64,000 nt of DNA, from the NCBI RefSeq assembly GCF_022458895.1, contig NZ_JAINFL010000002.1, positions 310,001 to 374,000 of the forward strand. The letters run 5' to 3'. The notes under the pieces were generated by a model, which had not been told where the DNA came from, did no database searches, and was given only the letters and a program-made list of their open reading frames with translations. Made by a program: the position numbers and the translations under genes. The stretch is from Roseihalotalea indica (lineage in GTDB: Bacteria; Bacteroidota; Bacteroidia; Cytophagales; Cyclobacteriaceae). Position 1 is the first letter of the stretch. Each line of letters opens with the position of its first letter. Shown one piece after another: positions 34,033 through 43,100 of the stretch.

Positions 34033-36564
34033 TTAATATTGTCCTACCAGAAACAAAGCATTACTGAATAACAGTTTGCCATTTTGCCAGAAAGCCCGGA
34101 ATAGCGGATTATCCACCATATACACCACACTGCCATCACCTTGACTTTCTACTCCAAACACCAGCGAGTTGGGCAATTGCTTTTTAATTTCAGCTCCGGC
34201 AAACCCACTTACCAAAGCATCTTCTCCTTCTAACGTAGCCACATTCCACCCGTTTTTCAGGTATCCGTAGCGGTCACTGCCTCGCTTAAGTGTGAAATAA
34301 TGATCGGGATAGCCAAAGCCCAGAGGATGAGTGTTATCCAGCCGCAGCCGGAAAATACTACCCGAAATGTAATTACTAATGTCGCGGCGTTCCTGTTCAC
34401 CGTAGTCAGAGAGCTGGTGTTGCTGTTGGTAATCTTCAGCTAATGCTTCCAGGCGATCTTTCTCAGCATCATCTGTATATTCGGACAGACTAAAACCATC
34501 TTTTCCGTCAAAGTAACCAAGAGCACTTTCCAGCGCTATTACTTTGCCCCCCTGCCGAATCCAGGGCCTTAGATCTACATCTTCCAGCACCTTCTGGTAA
34601 CGTCCGCTGGGAAGAATCAACACATTGTAATTGGAGAGATTAACATCGGGCAGGGCAGACGTATTGACTGCCGATACCGGATAACCGATTTCTTGCTCAA
34701 AGTAATACCATATCTCACCAAAACCGTAAGGCGATACATCATCACCAGTAGCCAGCAATACTTTAGGTGGCTGTATGTACCGGATCTCACCTGAGCCGAA
34801 GTCAAACCCACTCTCTACAAAGCCAGTCTGTACCGGAAATATCTCCTGCTCCAATTCATTGGCAATGTCTATTACTGTCTGGTCAAACTGCTCATTCATT
34901 GTCTGATTATTAGCCCGGGCAATAATGAGTGCTCCGGCATCAAACGCCTGACCGCCCACCGAGAAGTCGCGCAGAGAGTAACGAACTTTTACGCCTTTTT
35001 TGATCAGTTGAGCCAGAAAGCGAGCATCCTGAATATCGTTCCAGCGAGATACATAAGCGTAGGCTGGTTCACGAACCTGTAAGGGAGAATATTCAGCCTC
35101 TTCAGCTTGCTGAGTAGCAGTGATGTTGGTTGTCAGAGCGTACGCATCCAGATCATACGCATAGGGCACCGACCAAGCCGTGATATCATAGGTGATTGAA
35201 TCTACCAGTTCTGCCTCTGGCTCAAACAACGATTGCAGAAATACTGACTTGGGCTGGGCTGACGAAATGATCAGGTCGCCTTCTTCCAGGCGAAAATCCG
35301 CATCAGCATTTTGCTGGTAGCTAAATCCAATCAGGTTTCGGGCTCCGGTACTGGCTCCGTACTGAATTTTGTGAGTATCTAACAAAGAACGTAATGCCGC
35401 AATTTTATCAGGATTATCTCCCGATTTCACTACAAAGCTTTTGTAAACTCCCATATTCCCTTGCTGCGACTGCTTGTAAAACGTGGTAAACTCCTGCACA
35501 ATGCGACTGGCGTTCTGAGAAGCTACTTCAATGGTTGATAAGCTGGTTGTGATGTGGTGGTCAATGCGGTCTTTCAGGGTTAGTGTATCGCCATCTTCGG
35601 TTAACACGGCCAGACCTGCCTGGCCCGAGCCACCCTGCTCAAAGGTCATTCCAATGGCTCCATTGAAGATGGGGTATGTATCGCCGTAACTAGGGTACAA
35701 TAAATCGAAGCGTTCGCGGGTAAAGTAGAGCCATCCTTCTTCATCAAAATAACGGGCGTTGTTTTTACCGATCATGGTTTGTAACTCCCGCTGCCAGTCG
35801 GTGATGAGGGAGTGATACGGCTCGGCCGCCGGGGCAAAGTAGTAAGGACTGTTTACGCCCTGCTCGTGAAAATCAGCGTGGATGTGGGGCAGCCACTGGT
35901 TGTAAAGCTCAAGCCGCTGGCGAGACTCTTTTTGAGTAACCCAGGCCCAGTCGCGGTTCAAATCAAAGAAATAGTGGTTCATGCGTCCCCCCGGCCAGGG
36001 TTCATCATGTTCCCAGGAATCAAGGTTGGGATTCGGAACTGCATTAACGCGCTGGTTATACCAGTTCACGTAACGGTCGCGCCCGTCCGGATTAATGCAG
36101 GGGTCAATTATAATAACAGTATTTCTTAACCATTCGGTAGTCTGAGCATTCTGAGCTCCCGCCAGTTCATACAGAACGCCCATTGCGGCTTCAGTAGATA
36201 CGGCCTCATTTCCGTGCACATTGTAGCTTAACCACACAATTGCCAGATCTTCAAATGCATCAATACTCCCTTCTACTAAACCAGTACGAGCCATATGGGC
36301 CTGCCGGATAACGTCCAGTTGGGAAGCATTTTCAGGTGCGGTAATATAGGCGACCATCAGCGGGCGATGCTCATTCGTTTCGCCGTAGGGAACCAGCGTT
36401 ACGTGATCCACCTGCTCAGCTACATGTTCAAAGTAATCGGCAACACGGGCATGGCGAGTAAAGCGCTCACCCAGATTATAACCTAAAAACTCTTGCGGAC
36501 TTTGTACCTGAGCAGATAAGGAAGTAACCAGGGTAAGCAGTAGTATGCTGAATAAGTATCTCAT
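34033..36564 (-). CDS. Secreted M14-family zinc carboxypeptidase
   Basis: 843 residues with signal peptide YLFSILLLTLVTSLSAQ. Zinc ligands His117 and Glu120 in NVHGNE, the third His in HADFHEQG (His233), substrate-binding DPCINPDGRDRYVNW, and the catalytic Glu309 in GMTFEQGG. The C-terminal part (about 590-843) contains a class I amidotransferase-like Rossmann region (VLLATGDDVSPYGFGEIWYYF; VLILPSGRYQKVL) as in many large Bacteroidota M14 peptidases. It likely trims peptides in the periplasm or outside the cell. Confidence 0.92.
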   Translation of the reverse strand: MRYLFSILLLTLVTSLSAQVQSPQEFLGYNLGERFTRHARVADYFEHVAEQVDHVTLVPYGETNEHRPLMVAYITAPENASQLDVIRQAHMARTGLVEGSIDAFEDLAIVWLSYNVHGNEAVSTEAAMGVLYELAGAQNAQTTEWLRNTVIIIDPCINPDGRDRYVNWYNQRVNAVPNPNLDSWEHDEPWPGGRMNHYFFDLNRDWAWVTQKESRQRLELYNQWLPHIHADFHEQGVNSPYYFAPAAEPYHSLITDWQRELQTMIGKNNARYFDEEGWLYFTRERFDLLYPSYGDTYPIFNGAIGMTFEQGGSGQAGLAVLTEDGDTLTLKDRIDHHITTSLSTIEVASQNASRIVQEFTTFYKQSQQGNMGVYKSFVVKSGDNPDKIAALRSLLDTHKIQYGASTGARNLIGFSYQQNADADFRLEEGDLIISSAQPKSVFLQSLFEPEAELVDSITYDITAWSVPYAYDLDAYALTTNITATQQAEEAEYSPLQVREPAYAYVSRWNDIQDARFLAQLIKKGVKVRYSLRDFSVGGQAFDAGALIIARANNQTMNEQFDQTVIDIANELEQEIFPVQTGFVESGFDFGSGEIRYIQPPKVLLATGDDVSPYGFGEIWYYFEQEIGYPVSAVNTSALPDVNLSNYNVLILPSGRYQKVLEDVDLRPWIRQGGKVIALESALGYFDGKDGFSLSEYTDDAEKDRLEALAEDYQQQHQLSDYGEQERRDISNYISGSIFRLRLDNTHPLGFGYPDHYFTLKRGSDRYGYLKNGWNVATLEGEDALVSGFAGAEIKKQLPNSLVFGVESQGDGSVVYMVDNPLFRAFWQNGKLLFSNALFLVGQY

Positions 36565-36648
36565 AGTAGGTAGTGAGGCAATTAATAAAATTAGCCCGAA
36601 ATTTAGACTTTACGCCACGACTTACCAACACCTTATTAGGTGAGTTTT

Positions 36649-37959
36649 TTACTGAGAACTATTGAGACTTAAATCTTTGTGCCGAATCAGGGCAGTCCAG
36701 ACACTTAGTTTTTTACCCTTTTGCTGGGTCCAGACAGGGTAAATATGCCCTCCATAAGCAGCAATATTGTTATAGTCACCAAAAAACACCGATGCATCAT
36801 TCAGCGTGAAAGGCTGGTCGGTCAATTTCAGGTTTGTGAAGTTTTCGCCACCATCGGTAGAGTAAGCCAGGTATACATCCGTATCCTTGCCTTTGGTATT
36901 GCGGCGATCATAAAAGACTACGTATAGATAACCGGTCGTAGGGTCTAGTGCCATCCAGGTTAAAAACTGCTGATGTCCGGCCTCATCATCATTCACCCGA
37001 ATGGGTTCTGACCAGGTAGTGCCCGAATCATTGGATTTGCTGATCCACACGTCGGTATCATCACGGCCATTCCGTTGGTCAGTCCAGTTCACATAAATGG
37101 TGCCCCGGTGCGGGCTGTTGCTTATATCGCATACGGTAACCGGCATACCATTACAGCGATCCATACCGTCTATTGTCTGGCTCCAGCCCCGAGGCTGATC
37201 AGCGACTACAATATCCTGCGCTAACCATGTTTTTCCCTCGTCGGTAGAGCGGTCAAAATATAGCGTGTCATTATAGGCCCAGGCTACATATACCTGCCCT
37301 TCAGGGCCAACGGTGGGCACGGCACCTTCTACTGTGCGGTCGTCATCCAGGCAGTTTCCTGCTTTTTGGTTAATACGCTTCGGTTTGCTCCAGGTCCGCC
37401 CCTGGTTTGTAGACTTTGATAATAAAATGAAAGAGCTATCTCTCGGATCGCGGCTTCCGTACTTATCAAACTCAGTCCAGCTTATATAAAGATGATTATT
37501 TTGAGGGTTGACAGTGGCCCACTCTTTATCCTGGTCGTGCGTACCATGATAGCCAATACTGGTTCCCCGGCTCCAACTACGGCTGCCATCGTCGGAGCGT
37601 TGGCATACAATCCGCTCCAGCCAGTCTTCAGATTCACGCCCCTGATTTCCGGTAGAGGATAAATGGAAATAGTAAAAGTGGTTATCGTAATCAGCCAACA
37701 AGCACGGATCACCCCATACGCCATAACGGGAGCTGAGGGTATCTGTGCTCCAAGTTTTTCCGGCATCATCTGATACGAAAATATCATTAAGCACACTGCC
37801 TACTACTACCTGGGTCGGTTTATTCGGGTTTACGGCCACTGAAGGTTCACAGGGACCATAATCTCGCTTTCCTTCGTGGATTTTCACGAGCTCAATTTGG
37901 GCGAAAGATTGACTCTTCAGAAAAAAGGTAAATAGAAGATACAGTGGTATGTGCTTCAC
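36649..37959 (-). CDS. Secreted BNR-repeat (sialidase-like) protein
   Basis: 436 residues; the start is GTG at 37959 (no in-frame ATG before the signal peptide LYLLFTFFLKSQSFAQ). Several Asp-box repeats: SDDAGKTWSTD, RSDDGSRSWSRG, STNQGRTWSKP, STDEGKTWLAQ, SNDSGTTWSEP, STDGGENFTNL. These define a six-bladed beta-propeller of the sialidase/BNR superfamily. The Arg triad of true sialidases was not clearly identified, so enzymatic activity is uncertain. It has a promoter right before it and a terminator of the upstream ohr gene. Confidence 0.85.
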   Translation of the reverse strand: MKHIPLYLLFTFFLKSQSFAQIELVKIHEGKRDYGPCEPSVAVNPNKPTQVVVGSVLNDIFVSDDAGKTWSTDTLSSRYGVWGDPCLLADYDNHFYYFHLSSTGNQGRESEDWLERIVCQRSDDGSRSWSRGTSIGYHGTHDQDKEWATVNPQNNHLYISWTEFDKYGSRDPRDSSFILLSKSTNQGRTWSKPKRINQKAGNCLDDDRTVEGAVPTVGPEGQVYVAWAYNDTLYFDRSTDEGKTWLAQDIVVADQPRGWSQTIDGMDRCNGMPVTVCDISNSPHRGTIYVNWTDQRNGRDDTDVWISKSNDSGTTWSEPIRVNDDEAGHQQFLTWMALDPTTGYLYVVFYDRRNTKGKDTDVYLAYSTDGGENFTNLKLTDQPFTLNDASVFFGDYNNIAAYGGHIYPVWTQQKGKKLSVWTALIRHKDLSLNSSQ

Positions 37960-37975
37960 CGATGTGAATTTTCGC

Positions 37976-38006
37976 CAAAAGTAGATATTTCTGTCAGAAA
38001 CTAAAA
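37976..38006 (-). promoter_or_regulatory. Promoter of the BNR protein gene
   Basis: On the minus strand the perfect -7 box TACTTTTG (complement of 37976-37983) lies 16 nt before the GTG start. A T-rich -33 region (TTTTTAG) overlaps the T-tract of the ohr terminator. Confidence 0.55.
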
Positions 38007-38037
38007 AGCAGTTGACGAATCGCCAACTGCTCTTTTA
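38002..38037 (-). terminator. Terminator of ohr
   Basis: The perfect 8-bp stem AGCAGTTG/CAACTGCT (38007-38014 and 38024-38031) is followed on the minus strand by five T. It lies 20 bp after the ohr stop. Confidence 0.8.
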
Positions 38038-38056
38038 AATGAGGGGTGGGAATATT

Positions 38057-38473
38057 TTAGTTCAAAGAAAGATTCACTTCCATATTTCCTTGTGTAGCCT
38101 TGGTCAGGGGGCAGTTTTTATAAGCTTCGTTTAGTAAATGCTGGGCTTTAGCATGGTCTATGTTCGGCATTTCTACTTCCAGATCCAGCTTAAATTGCAA
38201 ATCACCTTTTTCTACCTCTACGGCCTGCACTTTCGCTATTACTTTGGTGTCGTTGATCTCAACATTGTTCAATTTAGCCACATGATAGATGGTTCCTTCT
38301 AAACACGAAGCATAGCTGGCGGCGAATAATTGTTCGGGGGTTGTCCCTTTATCCTTATCACTTTTTTCACCGGTAGGCATGTATACATCCGTATCTAGTG
38401 ATCCGTCTTCTGATTTTATGTGGCCGTGTAACCCGCCTTGCGAGGTCACTTCACTGGCATATAACGTTTCCAT
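38057..38473 (-). CDS. ohr: OsmC/Ohr-family organic hydroperoxide reductase
   Basis: 138 residues. Two redox Cys are conserved: Cys57 in SYASCLEG and Cys121 in YKNCPLTKA, with the usual spacing of about 64. The N-terminal strand-rich part (YASEVTSQGGLHGHIKSEDGSL) and PEQLFAASYASC fit Ohr rather than the longer OsmC. It reduces organic peroxides in the cytoplasm, recycled by lipoylated proteins. Monocistronic, with a terminator after it. Confidence 0.92.
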   Translation of the reverse strand: METLYASEVTSQGGLHGHIKSEDGSLDTDVYMPTGEKSDKDKGTTPEQLFAASYASCLEGTIYHVAKLNNVEINDTKVIAKVQAVEVEKGDLQFKLDLEVEMPNIDHAKAQHLLNEAYKNCPLTKATQGNMEVNLSLN

Positions 38474-38572
38474 AAAAAATTGTGGTTAGAGTAAAAAAAT
38501 GAAGTCACATTCAGTAAATAGAATGTGACTTCATATTGTTTAATAAATAACAGGAAACTTTTGACAAAATTA

Positions 38573-40054
38573 TTAGCCAGCGTGAGCAATATTCAGCGGT
38601 GAATCGTCTCGGGCTTCTAATTCTGAATGACCCATCAGGTACAAATCCACAGCACGGGCAGCTTCTCGCCCTTCGGCGATAGCCCATACTACCAAGGATT
38701 GACCGCGGCGGGCATCTCCGGCAGCAAATACGTTAGGTTTGCTTGTCTGATAACGCCCTTCTTCGGCTGCAATGTTACCCCGCCCGTCAAGTTCTACTCC
38801 CAGGGCCTCTAACAAGCCATTACGCTCAGTATGCAAGAACCCGATGGCTAACAGGCCCAGATCACAGGGAATCTCATATTCGCTACCTGGAATCTCTTCG
38901 AAAGAAGGTCTTCCGTCTTTGCCTACTTTCCATTCCAGTTTCGCCAGTTTAAGCCCTTTTACATTACCCTGCCCGTCGCTAACAAATTCTTTGGTCATGA
39001 TTGACCAGTTTCGTTCGGCGCCTTCTTCGTGAGAGGAAGAGGTGCGTAAGATCATAGGCCACTGCGGCCAGGGGTTATTTTCACCACGCTCGGTCGGCGG
39101 CTTAGGCATAAGTTCAATCTGAGTAACTGATGCTGCTTTATGACGATTAGAAGTGCCTACACAGTCTGAACCGGTGTCTCCGCCGCCAATCACCACTACG
39201 TGTTTGTCTGTTGCCCAGATATCGGTGTCGTCGGTTAGTCGGTCACCCGATACGCGCTGATTTTGCTGAGTGAGAAACTCCATAGCAAAATGAACACCAT
39301 TCAGGTTTCGGCCAGCAATAGGCAGGTCCCGAGGGGTGCCTGCGCCAGTAGTAATAACAACGGCATCAAATTCATTGTCCAGTTGCTCGGCGGTAATATC
39401 TTTTCCTACTTCTACCCCGGTTTTAAAGGTAACTCCTTCTTCTTCCATTACCTCAATACGTCGGTCAATCACCCATTTTTCCATTTTAAAATCGGGAATA
39501 CCGTAGCGTAATAAGCCGCCAATGCGCGCATTTTTTTCAAAAAGTGTAACTGAGTGTCCCGCTTTATTAAGTTGAGCAGCAGCGGCCAGGCCAGCCGGTC
39601 CGGAGCCAACAACTGCCACTTTCTTACCAGTGCGGGTCTTGGGTGGATTTGGTTTAATATATCCTAATTCAAAAGCTTTCTCAGCAATGGATTTCTCGAT
39701 GTGCTCGATGGCTACGGGCGGTTTATTGATGCCTAACACACAAGAAGCCTCACAAGGAGCAGGACAAATACGGCCGGTAAATTCAGGGAAATTATTGGTT
39801 GAATGCAGAATCTCAGCGGCCAGTTCCCAATTGCCTTCATAAACGGCATCGTTAAATTCAGGAATATTGTTCCCTAGCGGGCAACCATTGTGGCAAAACG
39901 GAATACCACAGTCCATACAGCGAGCGGCTTGCTGCCCTGTTTTCTGATCATCAAAATGAAGGTATAGTTCTTTGTAATCGCCCACCCGCTCTTTTGGATC
40001 ACGTGACTTTGGCAACTCTCGATTATACTCTTTAAATCCGGTAGGTTTTCCCAT
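38573..40054 (-). CDS. gltD: Glutamate synthase small (beta) subunit
   Basis: 493 residues. N-terminal iron-sulfur Cys cluster ARCMDCGIPFCHNGCPLGN (about 43-61) and CPAPCEASCVLG (about 96-107), FAD-binding GSGPAGLAAAAQL (about 150), NADPH-binding VVIGGGDTGSDC (about 288) and the FAD C-terminal GDARRGQSLVVWAI. It passes electrons from NADPH to GltB. It follows gltB by 125 bp, a gap that holds a low-complexity intergenic repeat, in the same operon orientation. Confidence 0.97.
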   Translation of the reverse strand: MGKPTGFKEYNRELPKSRDPKERVGDYKELYLHFDDQKTGQQAARCMDCGIPFCHNGCPLGNNIPEFNDAVYEGNWELAAEILHSTNNFPEFTGRICPAPCEASCVLGINKPPVAIEHIEKSIAEKAFELGYIKPNPPKTRTGKKVAVVGSGPAGLAAAAQLNKAGHSVTLFEKNARIGGLLRYGIPDFKMEKWVIDRRIEVMEEEGVTFKTGVEVGKDITAEQLDNEFDAVVITTGAGTPRDLPIAGRNLNGVHFAMEFLTQQNQRVSGDRLTDDTDIWATDKHVVVIGGGDTGSDCVGTSNRHKAASVTQIELMPKPPTERGENNPWPQWPMILRTSSSHEEGAERNWSIMTKEFVSDGQGNVKGLKLAKLEWKVGKDGRPSFEEIPGSEYEIPCDLGLLAIGFLHTERNGLLEALGVELDGRGNIAAEEGRYQTSKPNVFAAGDARRGQSLVVWAIAEGREAARAVDLYLMGHSELEARDDSPLNIAHAG

Positions 40055-40062
40055 TATACTAT

Positions 40063-40085
40063 AAGGGTTGAATTAATGATAGAAT
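40063..40085. repeat. Dispersed intergenic repeat, copy 2 (diverged)
   Basis: AAGGGTTGAATTAATGATAG resembles the 5759 and 49128 copies. It is followed by a low-complexity stretch of GGTT/CCTA type up to 40178, with partial inverted symmetry, between gltB and gltD. Confidence 0.3.
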
Positions 40086-40179
40086 AGGTTTTGAATAGTA
40101 GAGGATAGGGGCTGAGAGTTAAGTGTTAGGTTGAACCCATTTTTCCTAACTCCCAAGCCCTAAAACCTAGCCCCCTACA

Positions 40180-43100
40180 TTAAGCATTTACTTTCTCTTC
40201 TTCCTCTTCGGGTAACTGACGATTTTTTAGTGCCGCTTTGTACTCACGAGGTATTACTTTTACAAAGTGGTGCTGCACATTTTCCCAGTCGCCCAGCATA
40301 CGTTCGGCTACCGTACTACCAGTATACTCCTGATGCTTTCGGATCATATCTTGTACAGTATCACTGTCTTCTTCGGTCATTGCCTCCAGATCAACCTGTT
40401 CAGGGTTACAGTAGCGAGGAAAGGTTTTGTCAGGGTCATAGATAAAGGCCAGACCTCCACTCATTCCGGCAGCAAAATTGCGCCCGGTCTTTCCTAGAAC
40501 TACTACGAGCCCGCCCGTCATGTACTCACAACCGTGGTCGCCAATACCTTCTACAACAGCTTTTACTCCGGAATTACGGACGCAGAACCGCTCTCCGGCT
40601 TGCCCACGAATGTAAGATTCACCGGAGGTTGCTCCGTAGAATGCCACGTTTCCAATAATCATATTGTCTTCCGGTACATATTTAGCCTCACGGTGAGGGT
40701 ATATGACCAGTTCGCTACCGGATAGTCCTTTGCCAAAATAATCATTGGCTTCACCTTCTAGTTCAAACCGAATTCCTTTAGTGGTAAAAGCCGCAAAGCT
40801 TTGCCCGGCAGAACCTTTAAAAGTAAAGTGAATAGTACCAGGAGGTAATCCGGGGCTACCGAATTTTTTAGACACTTCGTTTGATAACATGGTGCCTACC
40901 GAACGGTTGGTGTTAATCAGGCGGAAGTGGTTATTGACCGGCTCCAGCTCTTCCAGCGCGGGTAAGGCTGCTTCAATCAGATCCAGATCCAGTACTTCAT
41001 CAATACCATGATCCTGCTCCTGTTGTTTGTAGATGCCTACGCCAGGGCCAGCTTCCGGCTTATGCAAGATGCGAGAAAGATCAATTTTCTTCGCTTTCCA
41101 TTGTTCAATATCGTCTCTTTTCTCCAGCACGTCTACCTGGCCTACCATTTCATCAATGGTACGGAAACCTAGCTCGGCCATAATTTCCCGCAGATCTTCT
41201 GCCAGAAAGGTAAACAGGTTGATGACGTGCTCGGCCTTACCCGTAAATAATGCGCGCAATTCAGGGTCTTGCGTAGCAACTCCTACCGGGCAGGTATTCA
41301 GATGGCACTTACGCATCATAATACAGCCTTCGGTAACCAGTGCTGCGGTAGACACTCCAAACTCTTCTGCACCCAGTAAAATCGCAATGGCTACATCTCG
41401 CCCGGTCTTGATCTGACCATCGGTTTGCACGGTAATACGGCTTCTTAGATTATTTTTTACTAAGGTCTGATGAGCTTCAGACAGCCCTAGTTCCCAGGCA
41501 ACTCCGGCATGGCGCACAGAGCTTAACGGTGATGCTCCGGTTCCTCCATCGTGGCCAGAGATCAGCACTACATCTGCGTGAGCTTTCGCAACTCCGGCAG
41601 CGATGGTTCCCACCCCGGCAGAGGCCACTAATTTTACATTAATGCGCGCTTCGCGATTAGCGTTTTTCAGATCGTAGATTAACTGCGCTAAATCTTCAAT
41701 AGAGTATATATCGTGGTGGGGAGGCGGGGATATTAGCCCAACCCCAGGAGTAGCATTTCGCACGCGTCCAATCCAGTCATCTACTTTGTGGCCTGGTAGC
41801 TGTCCACCTTCGCCGGGCTTTGCACCCTGGGCCATTTTAATCTGAAGCTCTTTGGCGTTTGTTAAGTAGTTGCTCGTTACCCCAAATCGGCCAGAAGCTA
41901 CCTGCTTAATGGCTGAGCACTCCCAGTCCCCGTTTGGCTTGCGGTCAAAACGGATTTCGTCTTCTCCACCCTCACCGCTATTGCTTTTACCCCCAATACG
42001 GTTCATGGCAATGGCCAGTGTAGAGTGAGCTTCGTGCGATAGAGAGCCGAATGACATGGCCCCGGTGGCAAAGCGCTTAAATATTTTTTCTTTTGGCTCT
42101 ACCTCATCCAGTGGGATAGAGTTTCGCTTTTTGAATTTCATCAGCCCCCGTAAAGTAGCCAGCTGCCCGGAACGCTGATTAATGAGTTCGGCATATTTTT
42201 TATACAGGCCATAATCATTGCGCTTGGTTGACTCCTGTAACAAGTGAATTGTCTGAGGATTAAGCATATGAAACTCGCCTCGGCGTTTCCATTGATACAC
42301 CCCACCTACCTCAAGCCGAGAAGCAGCCGCGGTTTTGTCAGGAAAGGCCAGACGATGGCGTACCAGCACTTCTTCGGCCAGGTCATCAAAGTCTACCCCA
42401 CCGATTCGGGTAACTGTGCCGGCAAAGCAAACATCTACTACAGGCTGACTAATACCCAAAGCCTCAAAAATCTGCGCTCCATGATACGACTGGAGCGTGG
42501 AAATTCCCATCTTAGAGAAAATCTTTAGCAATCCGGCGTTTACTGCTTTGATATAGCGCTCGTTTAACACGCCAAGAGGCTCTTCAGTATGAATTAGCCC
42601 TCGGTTCTGCAAATCTTCGATGCTGGCAAAGGCCAAATAAGGGTTGATGGCATGAGCACCATAACCAATAAGTGTGGTTAAATGATGAGTTTCCCGTACA
42701 TCACCAGCCTCTACTACTAAACTGGTTTTGGCTCGCAGTCCGCTTCGGATCAATTGGTGATGGACCGCCCCGGTAGCCATTAGAGAAGGGATTGGAGCCT
42801 GACTTTCACTAAATGCTCGGTCAGATATGATCAGAATATTAGCACCGTTTTGTACAGCTTGTTCTGCTTCCTGAGTTAGCTGATCAATAGCACTTTTTAG
42901 CGCTCCGGCTTCGCCAGTAGCTGAAAAGACAGCTTTCAGCACGTGCACCTTAAAGGCAGGGTGCTGTACATACTTCAGGCGCTTTAATGCCTCATTGGTA
43001 AGAACGGGATGTTCCAACTTAATTTGCTGACAGTGCTCCGGCGTCTCATCCAGCACGTTTTTAGTGCCCCCAATACTAGTGAACAGAGACATTACCAGTT